Shown one piece after another: positions 25,545 through 33,844 of a stretch of 64,000 nt of DNA. The position numbers and the translations under genes are program-made. Under the pieces are notes generated by a model. It was not told the DNA's origin and did not search any database. It saw only the letters and a program-made list of their open reading frames with translations. The DNA is from Brevundimonas sp. GTDB taxonomy: Bacteria; Pseudomonadota; Alphaproteobacteria; Caulobacterales; Caulobacteraceae. The DNA lies in the NCBI RefSeq assembly GCF_016742135.1, contig NZ_JACVCG010000002.1:124001-188000 (forward strand). The letters are read 5' to 3'. How positions within the stretch are numbered: the stretch's first letter is position 1; each line of letters starts with the position of its first letter.

Positions 25545-27263
25545 ATGGAAAAGTCTGTTGCCTTTGCCAGGGATCTGGCCCGCTACATCGGGGGTCGGGC
25601 ACCGGGGCTGATCATTCTGGTGGCCCTGGGGGCGCTTCTGGAGGGGTTCGGCCTGGTCCTGCTGGTGCCGCTGCTTGGAACGCTGTTCGCGGACACCACA
25701 ACCCTGACCGGGCCGCTTGGGGTCTTGCTGAATCTCTGGCCGGAGGTTCAGGGAGCCCCCCGGCTGGTCCTCGTTCTGGCCCTGTTCGGAATGGTCACGG
25801 GACTGCGTGCGCTGGTCCTGTGGCAGCGGGACCTGCGCATGGGGCAGCTCCAGGTGGGATATCTGGAGAGCAAGAGGTCCACGCTGGCGCGGGCGCTCGC
25901 CAACAGCCGGTGGGAAGCGCTGAACGCGCTCGGGCACGGTCGTGTCACCCATCTGATGGGGGGAGACATCCAGCGGTGTGCCTCGGGTGTGTATTTCCTG
26001 CTGCAGGGCGGTGTGGCCGTCGTCCTTCTGGTTATCCAGGCGGGGGTAGCCGTGGCCCTTGCTCCGGTTCTGGCGCTTTTCGCGCTGATCTCATTGACGC
26101 TCGGAGCCCTTGTCATGGGGCGCTGGCTGGGAGCCACCCGCGAGATCGGCGCCCGGGTCACCTCGTCGAACATGCGGCTGATGGTCGAGCTGGGTCGCTT
26201 CCTGGGCGGGCTCAAGGCCGCCATGAGTCAGAATCTGCATTCCGCCTTCGTCGCCGCCTTCGAACGGGATCTCGACGTGGCTACCCGCCAGCAGGTGGCC
26301 TTCATCAATCGCCAGGCGGCCATGCGGGTCATGTGGAGCCTGCTGGGCGCAGCCGTGGCCTCGGTCTCCCTGCTGCTGGGATTTCTGGTGCTCGACTATC
26401 CGCCGGCCGTCATGCTGACCCTGCTGGTCGTGCTCGCGCGGATCGCGGGCCCCGCCATACAGATCCAGTCGGGCCTGCAGCAGGTCGCCTATGCCCTGCC
26501 GGCGTGGGAGGCGGTTCAGGAGACCCTTGATGAGTTGGGCCGCGAGGCCCGCATCGCCGTGGACGACAGCCCGGATGCCGGCGCATTGCAGGGCCCCGTC
26601 CGACTGCAAGACGTCACCTATCTGCACGAGGGGGCGACCGATGGACGGGGTGTTCGCGCCCTGTCCCTGACGCTCCGGTCCGGAGAGTTCGTGGCCGTTA
26701 CCGGCATGTCGGGCGCGGGCAAGACCACCTTTGCCGATCTACTGGCTGGTCTGCTTGAGCCGCAGCAGGGCTGTATCCGTGTCGGCGATCACACCCTTGA
26801 TGCGCGGACCGTTTCCACATGGAGGGACCGTCTCGCCTATGTGACCCAGGATCCGCTGCTGTTCAACGACACAATCCGCGCCAATCTGCTCTGGGGGGGT
26901 GTCGAGGCGGACGAGGCCCGGATAGAGCAGGCGCTTGCCCTGACCGGCGCGGACCGGGTCGTGTCCCGGCTGTCCCTGGGACTGGACAGCGTCGTCGGCG
27001 AGGACGGAGCCATGGTATCGGGCGGAGAGCGCCAGCGGCTGGCCCTGTCCCGCGCCCTGCTCCGGCGTCCCGACGTCCTCGTGCTGGACGAGGCGACGGC
27101 CGCTCTCGATACCGACAGCGAAGACGCGGTCCTGAAGGCGCTGGCCGAACTCGACCCCCGACCCCTGATCCTGATGATCTCGCACCGCTCTGACAGTCTG
27201 TCGGTGTGCAGTCGTCGCCTGACCTTCGACGAGGGACGTCTGGTCGACGACCGGCAGCTGTGA
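25545..27263 (+). CDS. ABC exporter, transmembrane plus ATPase (lasso D protein)
   Basis: 572 residues. Six-helix transmembrane domain (about 1-320) followed by an ATPase domain with Walker A GMSGAGKTT at about residues 387-395, signature VSGGERQRLALSRAL and Walker B VLVLDEATAALD. No C39 peptidase domain. In lasso clusters this type exports the mature peptide and confers immunity. Start ATG 25545; a TTG at 25533 in frame is less likely. The GTGA overlap with the next gene points to a tightly coupled operon. Confidence 0.88.
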   Translation: MEKSVAFARDLARYIGGRAPGLIILVALGALLEGFGLVLLVPLLGTLFADTTTLTGPLGVLLNLWPEVQGAPRLVLVLALFGMVTGLRALVLWQRDLRMGQLQVGYLESKRSTLARALANSRWEALNALGHGRVTHLMGGDIQRCASGVYFLLQGGVAVVLLVIQAGVAVALAPVLALFALISLTLGALVMGRWLGATREIGARVTSSNMRLMVELGRFLGGLKAAMSQNLHSAFVAAFERDLDVATRQQVAFINRQAAMRVMWSLLGAAVASVSLLLGFLVLDYPPAVMLTLLVVLARIAGPAIQIQSGLQQVAYALPAWEAVQETLDELGREARIAVDDSPDAGALQGPVRLQDVTYLHEGATDGRGVRALSLTLRSGEFVAVTGMSGAGKTTFADLLAGLLEPQQGCIRVGDHTLDARTVSTWRDRLAYVTQDPLLFNDTIRANLLWGGVEADEARIEQALALTGADRVVSRLSLGLDSVVGEDGAMVSGGERQRLALSRALLRRPDVLVLDEATAALDTDSEDAVLKALAELDPRPLILMISHRSDSLSVCSRRLTFDEGRLVDDRQL

Positions 27264-28456
27264 GGCCGGGCGAGGCTCTACCCCTGCCCCTGGCCCTCCA
27301 CGTCGTGGCCACCTGCTGCCGCCCGGCCGACGGGGGTGCGCGTGGCGAGGCGCTGCGAACCCTGATGGCCAGTCCACGCGTCGATATGGACCGCTTGCTC
27401 CAGACCGTGGCGCGGCACCGGGTGGCCCCGCAGGTCCACCGGGCGCTGACCGAGGCCGGTGTCGCTCTGCCTGCGGACACGGCCGCGCATCTCGCCGGCC
27501 TGGCCGGGCAGGCCGCCCGGCGCAGTCTGAACCTCGCGCGCGAAAGCCTGTTCCTACAATCCGCCTTCGATCAGTTCGGGCTGGATGCCACCTTCGTGAA
27601 GGGGTCTGCGCTTGCCCTTCTGATTCACGGGGACGTGGGCATGAAGGACTCCTGGGACATCGATCTTCTGGTGCCTCCGGATCAGGTCGATGCCGCCTGC
27701 CAGCTCCTGCTGGCCCAGGGTTACACCCTTCATTACCCGACCGGCCTGTCTCCCGAAGCGTTCGGCCGCTTCCAGGCGGTGGCCAAGGAATGTGTCTTCT
27801 TTCATCCCGGGCGGCAGGTCTATCTCGAGCTTCACTGGAAGCTTGTCGACAATCCGCATGAACTTGCGGGACTGGATGTTCGCCGCACCCAGACCGTCGC
27901 TCTGGGCGCGGGCAAGTTGCGGACGCTCGCCGATCCCGAACTGTTCGCCTACCTCTGTGTTCACGGCACCCGTCACAGCTGGTCGCGGCTGAAATGGATC
28001 GCTGACGTGGCCGCTTTCCTGAAAGGCCGCGACAGGGATGAGGTTGCCCGGTTGAGGGACGAGGCCGTGGCCATGGGCGCGGGGCGCGCGCCGGATGTGG
28101 CGCTGGCTCTCTGTCGGGGACTGTTCGGCCGCCACCTGCCCGTGACCCGCCTGGACGCCGCCGGCCGTTATCTGGTGCGCGCGGCCCATGCCAGCCTGAC
28201 CCACGGCGGGGGCGTGACCGAGATCGCGGCCTACAGCAAGCCGTGGCGCATGACCTGGATCGGCCGCCATCTGATCGGGACCAGCGGCAAAGCCTTCCTG
28301 GCGGAACTGCAGAGCAACTGGGCCGGGGATTACGACCGCGTTCACATCCCCCTGCCGCAGGGACTGGGCTTCCTCTACGTCGTGATCCGGGTCCCGCTGT
28401 GGCTCTGGCGCAAGGCGCGCCGGCGTCTGGCAGGGGGAAGCGATGAAGCTGCGTGA
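27260..28456 (+). CDS. nucleotidyltransferase-family protein of lasso cluster
   Basis: About 398 residues. Central NTase motif FVKGSALALLIHGDVGMKDSWDIDLLV (Gly-Ser then D133-I-D135), typical of the uncharacterised nucleotidyltransferase family PF14907 that often neighbours lasso kinases. From memory, a homologue in the Bacillus pseudomycoidin cluster acts after the kinase to add further groups; that parallel is not proven here. Start taken at GTG 27260, overlapping the exporter stop by four bases. The C-terminus overlaps the B2 gene by 14 bases. Confidence 0.8.
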   Translation: MRPGEALPLPLALHVVATCCRPADGGARGEALRTLMASPRVDMDRLLQTVARHRVAPQVHRALTEAGVALPADTAAHLAGLAGQAARRSLNLARESLFLQSAFDQFGLDATFVKGSALALLIHGDVGMKDSWDIDLLVPPDQVDAACQLLLAQGYTLHYPTGLSPEAFGRFQAVAKECVFFHPGRQVYLELHWKLVDNPHELAGLDVRRTQTVALGAGKLRTLADPELFAYLCVHGTRHSWSRLKWIADVAAFLKGRDRDEVARLRDEAVAMGAGRAPDVALALCRGLFGRHLPVTRLDAAGRYLVRAAHASLTHGGGVTEIAAYSKPWRMTWIGRHLIGTSGKAFLAELQSNWAGDYDRVHIPLPQGLGFLYVVIRVPLWLWRKARRRLAGGSDEAA

Positions 28457-28847
28457 CGTCCCCATACTGACCGAGGCCGTGCTGGCGCTCGGCGTGGGGG
28501 CCTTCTGCCTCGCCTTTGTGCCGTTCCGCCATGTGGCCAGGCATGGCGTGCAATCAGGTGGCCGTCCGGCCCGGACGCGCGACGACATCATGCCCGTCCG
28601 TCGTGCGGTGCGTCGCGCCGCCCGGAATGTGCCCTGGCGTGCCCTGTGTTTCGAACAGGGACTGGCGGCCCACGTCATGCTGAGGCGACGCGGGATCTCC
28701 AGCGTCCTTCACTACGGCGTTGCGCGGGACGGGCCGGGGGACGCGCTGAAGGCCCACGTCTGGGTTACATCGGGCGAGCAGATGGTGGTCGGCGGCGAGG
28801 TGGCCGGGCAATTCACTGAACTGGCCCGCTTTTCCGGGACAGCGTAA
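28443..28847 (+). CDS. lasso leader peptidase, transglutaminase-like (B2)
   Basis: 134 residues with a short N-terminal hydrophobic segment (ILTEAVLALGVGAFCLAFV) and a transglutaminase-like core: WRALCFEQGLAAHVMLRRRGISSVLHYGVARDG, with Cys69 as the predicted nucleophile, and LKAHVWVTSGEQMVVGG, with His105. The third catalytic residue is not obvious (Glu112 could serve). B2 cleaves the leader after B1 has bound it. A separate B1 and B2, rather than fused McjB, is common outside microcin J25 clusters. P450 starts 37 bases later. Confidence 0.87.
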   Translation: MKLRDVPILTEAVLALGVGAFCLAFVPFRHVARHGVQSGGRPARTRDDIMPVRRAVRRAARNVPWRALCFEQGLAAHVMLRRRGISSVLHYGVARDGPGDALKAHVWVTSGEQMVVGGEVAGQFTELARFSGTA

Positions 28848-28884
28848 GCAGGACGTCGCAGCCGAGTCGCGCGGAGGGGCGGGG

Positions 28885-30147
28885 ATGAAGGAGACGCAGG
28901 CCCGGGCCACGGTCGACCTGCCGCATCTGATCTTTCAGGGGCGCGAGCCCCTGCGCTTTCCCGGCATGATCAGGGCGCTTCAGGCCCCCGATCATCACTG
29001 GCCGGACTCCTGCCTGGACGAACCATTCGTCGAGGCGACGGTCGGGCGCCGTCGCATGGTGATGATCACCGATCCGGCCGTGGTGACCGAAATGCTGCGG
29101 AACCGCACAGGGCAATTCCGCAGGTCCCGACTTCACGACCGGATTCTCGGCAGCAGCTTTGGCGACACCCTGCTTCAGGGCGAACAGATTGAATGGCCGG
29201 AACGGCGGCAGGCCATGCTGCGCCCGATCCACGAAGCGTCCGGGGACGTCGCTGTCGATCCGGTGGGTCTGGCCTGCACCCAAGCCCTGTCGGATTGGCA
29301 GGAGGGCCCGGTCGATTTGCTCCGGACGGCGCGGCATCTGACGATGCAGGCCCTGTGGCGGGCCTTTTTCTGCGACGAGGCCGAGGCACGGCACAGTGAT
29401 CCGCTGCTGGTTGACGCCGCGAACCATATGGACCGGCTGGCCCATGCCCCCCTGCAGGATCAGATCGAATGCCTGCGTCCGCTCGGCACCCGGGCGGTCG
29501 AAATCCGCAGGGAGGATAACGGCGACCCGGATCGCCTGATGAATACCACCCTGCTGTTCCTGCACGCCGGACACGACAACGCGACGGCCACCCTGACCTG
29601 GGCGCTCTGGCTGCTGGCAAGGCACCCGGGGATTCAACAGCGGGTGCATGACGAATGGAGTCGCGGCTCCGGCACGTCAAGGCCCGTACCTGACCTGCGC
29701 GCCTTTCCCCTGACCAGCGCCGTCATCCATGAAACGTTGCGGCTCTATCCTCCCATTCCCCAGCTTCTGCGGGACGTCACCGTGGATCTTCCGGTCGGCG
29801 GCCAGGTCGTGGACAAGGATTTCATCGCTGTCCTCGGGATCTATGCCATGCACCGCCACCGGCGCCTCTGGGACCGGCCCGATGCGTTTGATCCCGACCG
29901 CTTCATGGACAACGGCCTGACCGCTCATCGCCGGCTTTGGCTGCCGTTCGGTGCCGGCCCCAGAGGCTGCGTCGGCACCTCCTTCGCTTTCACGGTGCTC
30001 AGCCGCGCGATCGGCCAGGTGGTCACGGATTATGAGCTGTTCCCCAACCCCGGCCACGATCTGACCTGCCGGGTCGACTATACCCTCAGGCCCTGGGGTC
30101 GTGCCCCGGTCCGGGTCACCCCGCGGCACCCGGGCGGGCGGTCCTGA
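28885..30147 (+). CDS. cytochrome P450 linked to lasso cluster
   Basis: 420 residues. I-helix motif AGHDNATATL (residues 228-237, with Asn where an acidic/Thr pair is more usual), ExxR at E283-R286 (ETLRLYPPIPQLLR), PDAFDPDRF meander region, and haem ligand Cys362 in FGAGPRGCVG. All parts needed for haem binding are present. It would insert oxygen into an unknown substrate; position suggests the lasso peptide or an attached group. 37 bases after B2 and 6 bases before the MBOAT gene, so co-transcription is likely. No dedicated ferredoxin or reductase gene is adjacent. Confidence 0.85.
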   Translation: MKETQARATVDLPHLIFQGREPLRFPGMIRALQAPDHHWPDSCLDEPFVEATVGRRRMVMITDPAVVTEMLRNRTGQFRRSRLHDRILGSSFGDTLLQGEQIEWPERRQAMLRPIHEASGDVAVDPVGLACTQALSDWQEGPVDLLRTARHLTMQALWRAFFCDEAEARHSDPLLVDAANHMDRLAHAPLQDQIECLRPLGTRAVEIRREDNGDPDRLMNTTLLFLHAGHDNATATLTWALWLLARHPGIQQRVHDEWSRGSGTSRPVPDLRAFPLTSAVIHETLRLYPPIPQLLRDVTVDLPVGGQVVDKDFIAVLGIYAMHRHRRLWDRPDAFDPDRFMDNGLTAHRRLWLPFGAGPRGCVGTSFAFTVLSRAIGQVVTDYELFPNPGHDLTCRVDYTLRPWGRAPVRVTPRHPGGRS

Positions 30148-30153
30148 TCCGTC

Positions 30154-31650
30154 ATGAGCTTTCACAGCCTCGACTATCTGCTGTTCCTGCCGCTCGTCGT
30201 GGTGCTGTATTTCTTCACGCCGCAGCGGTGGCGGTGGGTCGTTCTGCTCGCTCTCAGCAATCTGTTCTACGCAGCCTGGCGGTGGGACTTCCTCTGGCTG
30301 CTGTGGGTTTCCACCCTGATCGACTTCGTCGTGGGGCAGGGGCTGCCCCGTGCCCGGCCGGGGTGGCGACGCAAGGCCCTGCTGTCGGTCAGCCTGTGTG
30401 GCAATCTCGGCCTGCTGTTCACCTTCAAATACTTCGCGCTTGTCGCCAATACCGGCCTGACCCTGTTCCACGGGGGTGACAGCCAGGCGTTCGAGCCGAT
30501 CAGCCTGCTGCTGCCGCTCGGCATATCCTTCTACACCTTCCAGACCCTGGGCTATGTGATCGACGTCTATCGCGGTCGCCGTCAGCCGGAGCGACACCTC
30601 GGCTATTTCGCCGTCTACGTCATGTATTTCCCCCAGCTTCTGGCGGGGCCGATCGAGCGCCCGGGGTCCCTGCTGCCCCAGCTCCGTCGTCACAAGGTGT
30701 TCGAGGTCGGTCGGGCCGCGGCCGGCGGCGCCCTGATGCTGGTCGGCTATTTCAAGAAGCTGGTGATCGCCGATCGACTGGCCGACATCGTGCCGCCGGT
30801 GCTGAGCCAGCCGCTCGACCATTCGCCGCTTCTGGTTCTGGCCGCGGCCGCGGGTGAGATCTACCGCTACTATGCCGATCTGTCGGGCTATGCCGACATC
30901 GCCATCGGCACCAGCCTGATCCTCGGCATCCAGCTGACAAAGAATTTCGACCGCCCGCTCGCGTCGGTCTCGGTGGCCGAATTCTGGCGGCGGTGGCACA
31001 TCACCGTGTCCAACTGGTTCCGCGACTATGTCTATCTGCCGATCAGCCGGGGTGCCGCCAGGGGCAGGGGGCACCGGGACACCCGGGCGGCCCGTTCAGC
31101 GGCCGCGACCCTGCTCACCCTCGTGCTCGTCGCCCTGTGGCACGGGGCCGCCTGGACCTGGCTGGCGGCGGGCCTTGTCGCGGGTCTGGTAATGATCGGC
31201 GAAGGCGTCGTCCGTCGCAGTCGCAGCGCGACGGCGCTGTCGAACGGCCTGTCGCGCGCGCTCGGACTGTCCCGAGGCGTGGAGGTCTTCCTTCAGAACG
31301 GTCTGAACCGGGTCGTGCTGTGGAGCTTCCTCATCCTCCTGGGGTCCCTGGTCGCGACGCCCGGCTGGCAGACGTCCGTCCAGACCTGGGGCCAGATGGC
31401 CGCGCTGCCTGCATGGGCCATCGACGACCCCCGGGCGTTGCTGTCGGGCTTCGGCATCCTGCCCCGCTATCTGATCATCGCCATCGTCGCCCTGGAGATT
31501 TACCAGTGGCTGGACGCGCGACAGCCGGTGTTCGAGCGCCTGAAATCACGTGGCCCGGTCGTCGCCTGGGGCTTCTACTACGCCCTGATCGCGGTCATTC
31601 TGATATTCGGGACCTTCGACAAACCCGGCTTCCTCTATTTCAACTTCTGA
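30154..31650 (+). CDS. MBOAT-family membrane O-acyltransferase (AlgI/DltB-like)
   Basis: 498 residues, about 10-12 membrane helices. Diagnostic MBOAT segments: PLGISFYTFQTLGYVIDVYRG, YVMYFPQLLAGPIERP, FWRRWHITVSNWFRDYVYLPISRG (His282) and ALWHGAAWTW (catalytic His330). AlgI/DltB-type enzymes move acyl groups from a cytoplasmic donor to polymers or peptides outside. The next gene supplies an SGNH-like partner, as in AlgI-AlgJ and DltB-DltD. Could act on the lasso peptide or on the nearby exopolysaccharide; context favours the former by spacing only. Confidence 0.88.
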   Translation: MSFHSLDYLLFLPLVVVLYFFTPQRWRWVVLLALSNLFYAAWRWDFLWLLWVSTLIDFVVGQGLPRARPGWRRKALLSVSLCGNLGLLFTFKYFALVANTGLTLFHGGDSQAFEPISLLLPLGISFYTFQTLGYVIDVYRGRRQPERHLGYFAVYVMYFPQLLAGPIERPGSLLPQLRRHKVFEVGRAAAGGALMLVGYFKKLVIADRLADIVPPVLSQPLDHSPLLVLAAAAGEIYRYYADLSGYADIAIGTSLILGIQLTKNFDRPLASVSVAEFWRRWHITVSNWFRDYVYLPISRGAARGRGHRDTRAARSAAATLLTLVLVALWHGAAWTWLAAGLVAGLVMIGEGVVRRSRSATALSNGLSRALGLSRGVEVFLQNGLNRVVLWSFLILLGSLVATPGWQTSVQTWGQMAALPAWAIDDPRALLSGFGILPRYLIIAIVALEIYQWLDARQPVFERLKSRGPVVAWGFYYALIAVILIFGTFDKPGFLYFNF

Positions 31651-31660
31651 CGGGGATCCG

Positions 31661-32656
31661 ATGCGCCGCCTGATCCTCTTTTTCATTCTGGGCGCGGTCC
31701 TGCTCGCCGGGCTCAACCTCGTGTCGCGTCCGTTCGACGACAACCGTCAGATGGACGCCATGAATGCCCTGCTCGCCGATACCCCGGGCAAGGAGGCCAT
31801 CATCGTCGGCAGTTCCGTCGGAGGGGCGATCCGTTTTGACACCCTTTGCCTCGACGGGGCGGATTTCTTCTTTGTCCTTCAGGACGTGTTCGAGACCCGC
31901 GCCATGGTCGAGCTGGTCCTCAGTCGTCCCGACCCGCCCCGAACGTGGTTCCTGGCGCTCAGTCCGGGCGCGGCGCTCTACAACAACGCCATCCCGGCGT
32001 CAGGGCGCAGCCACAACCGGCGCATCACCTACCGCTTCCTGTTCGAAAACGGCCGTAGCGGTCTGATCGACGGCGACTGGCGTCAATATGCCGTGACCCG
32101 GATCTCCCCCGCCCTGGGCTATCAGGACTGGCGCAGGCGGTTTCAGCAGATGCTGGTGACGGCCGGTCTTCGCCCCCCCGCCAGACCGATCGATACCCTG
32201 ATCTGGCGGCTCGATGGCACACTGGACCCCGCGCAGGACGCCGGCATGGCACAGGGCCAGGTATCGGACCGGACGGCCGAGATCAGGGCCATCGCCTTTT
32301 ATGACGCGCACGTGGCGCAACGATCTGCCCGGGCGATCAGCGACATCCACAAGCGGATCCGGGCCGCGGGCGGACAGCTGTACATCATCGTGCCTCCGGC
32401 CTCACCCGGAATGCAGGCCAGTACCCTTCGCCATCTGGATGCCGAGCTTCAAACCCTGTGGCGGTCCCTGGACGAGATCGAGGCGGAGGGTGCCGTGGTC
32501 ATCAATGGCTGGCGAGACCCGGCCCGTTCCTATCCGGCCGAGTTGTTCGTCGACCCCAACCACATGAATCCGGAGGGCGCGCGTCTGTTTTCCACGGATA
32601 TCGCCTCCGCGCTCAAGGCGCGGGGCCACGGGGAAGGGGTAACATGTCCCGGTTGA
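31661..32656 (+). CDS. SGNH-hydrolase-like partner of MBOAT (AlgJ/DltD-type role)
   Basis: 331 residues: one N-terminal membrane anchor (LILFFILGAVLLAGLNL), then an exported domain with EAIIVGSSVGGAIRFDTL (Gly50-Ser51-Ser52, block I-like) and LFVDPNHMNPEGARLFSTDIASAL (Asp298-x-x-His301, block V). That is the catalytic pattern of SGNH acyl-transfer proteins working with MBOAT enzymes. Overall similarity to named families is too weak for me to specify. Starts 10 bases after the MBOAT stop. Confidence 0.75.
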   Translation: MRRLILFFILGAVLLAGLNLVSRPFDDNRQMDAMNALLADTPGKEAIIVGSSVGGAIRFDTLCLDGADFFFVLQDVFETRAMVELVLSRPDPPRTWFLALSPGAALYNNAIPASGRSHNRRITYRFLFENGRSGLIDGDWRQYAVTRISPALGYQDWRRRFQQMLVTAGLRPPARPIDTLIWRLDGTLDPAQDAGMAQGQVSDRTAEIRAIAFYDAHVAQRSARAISDIHKRIRAAGGQLYIIVPPASPGMQASTLRHLDAELQTLWRSLDEIEAEGAVVINGWRDPARSYPAELFVDPNHMNPEGARLFSTDIASALKARGHGEGVTCPG

Positions 32657-32734
32657 ATTCACGCGCCGTCTCCCCAGCCCGTGCAAGCCATGATAGCGTC
32701 AGCCGTCCGAGCCTGTATCGGCGAGGGAGGCAGT

Positions 32735-33835
32735 GTGTCGAGTACCCGTAGAATCCGTCTGGCCCGGCTGGCGCAGCTGCTCGAGGGGGCGCCGCATCTG
32801 ACCCCGGCCTATGAAGAAGCCAAGCGGGTCGTGCGGGCTTTCCGCAAGCCCGCCTTCTATGAGGTCGCTACCCGCTGCAATCTGTTCTGCGAAGGCTGCT
32901 ATTATTTCTCCGACGATTTCAAACCGATCGAGGGTGTTGAGGGCGTCGACACCTGGGACCGGTTTTTTGCCGCCGAGGCGGAGCGCGGCGTCACCATGGC
33001 CTACTTCGTCGGGGCCGAACCAGCCCTGCATCAGGATCGCCTGATCGCCGCCGGCAAGTACTTCCCCTATGGCAACATAGGCACCAACGGCACGATCAGG
33101 ATCGATCCGTCCGTGCCCTACCGGATCGGGGTCTCGGTCTGGGGGGTGGAGGCCGATACCGACGCCGACCTGCGCGGCGGTCGCTCGTTCCACAAGGCCA
33201 TCCGCAACTATGCCGGCGATCCCCGCGCCATTCTGCTCTACACCCTGACGAAGACGAACCTCGGCGACGCCCGACGTCTGGCCGAGATCGGGCGCGACAA
33301 CGGCCTGCCGGTCACCTTCAACATGTATTCGCCGACCCACACCTATCTGCGCAAGCTGACCGAGGGGGAGGGGAATGATCGCGAATTCTTTCGCATTTCC
33401 AACCGGGAAAACAATCTTCTGTGGGATGAGGACAGCCTGTCGCAAGTCCTGCGCACCATGGATGACCTGATCGACGACTTTCCGGACACCGTTGTCTATT
33501 CGAAAGCCTACAACGCCTGGGCGACCCGACCGGGCCCCCTCTATGACGTCGATCCCGAGACCGGCATCGCCCGCGACTGCCATTCGCGGATGATCGGCCA
33601 GATGCGCTATTTCAAGACCGACCTGCAGCAGGGTCAGGAAAAGTGCGGCACCTCGGACGCCGTCTGTTCTGAATGCCGGATGTACAGCGGCGGCTGGTCG
33701 TCGAAATTCGAGCCGCGCGACGCCGATCTGGTCAGCGAGGCGTCACTGGCCGACTGGCTGGACATGATCGCCACTCTCGGGCGCATCTTCCTGATCGAAC
33801 GGGACGCGCCGCGGCAATCCACGCTCGCCGCCTGA
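32735..33835 (+). CDS. radical SAM protein with C-terminal cysteine cluster
   Basis: 366 residues. Radical SAM motif YEVATRCNLFCEGCYYF (Cys48-x3-Cys52-x2-Cys55). The C-terminal region has four more Cys (about residues 282, 304, 311 and 314 in DCHSR, EKCGTS and VCSECRMY), suggesting an auxiliary iron-sulfur cluster like SPASM/Twitch enzymes. Some resemblance to hopanoid-type HpnH radical SAMs, but not close. GTG start at 32735, with GGGAGG six bases before. 78 bases after the SGNH-like gene: last plus-strand gene of the cluster and a candidate tailoring enzyme. Confidence 0.82.
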   Translation: MSSTRRIRLARLAQLLEGAPHLTPAYEEAKRVVRAFRKPAFYEVATRCNLFCEGCYYFSDDFKPIEGVEGVDTWDRFFAAEAERGVTMAYFVGAEPALHQDRLIAAGKYFPYGNIGTNGTIRIDPSVPYRIGVSVWGVEADTDADLRGGRSFHKAIRNYAGDPRAILLYTLTKTNLGDARRLAEIGRDNGLPVTFNMYSPTHTYLRKLTEGEGNDREFFRISNRENNLLWDEDSLSQVLRTMDDLIDDFPDTVVYSKAYNAWATRPGPLYDVDPETGIARDCHSRMIGQMRYFKTDLQQGQEKCGTSDAVCSECRMYSGGWSSKFEPRDADLVSEASLADWLDMIATLGRIFLIERDAPRQSTLAA

Positions 33836-33844
33836 GCCACGCCG

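Noticed and set aside
23331-25952. 873-codon minus-strand frame across the lasso cyclase
   Set aside because: Complement of the recognised cyclase and exporter genes; His/Gln/Arg-rich and no domain.
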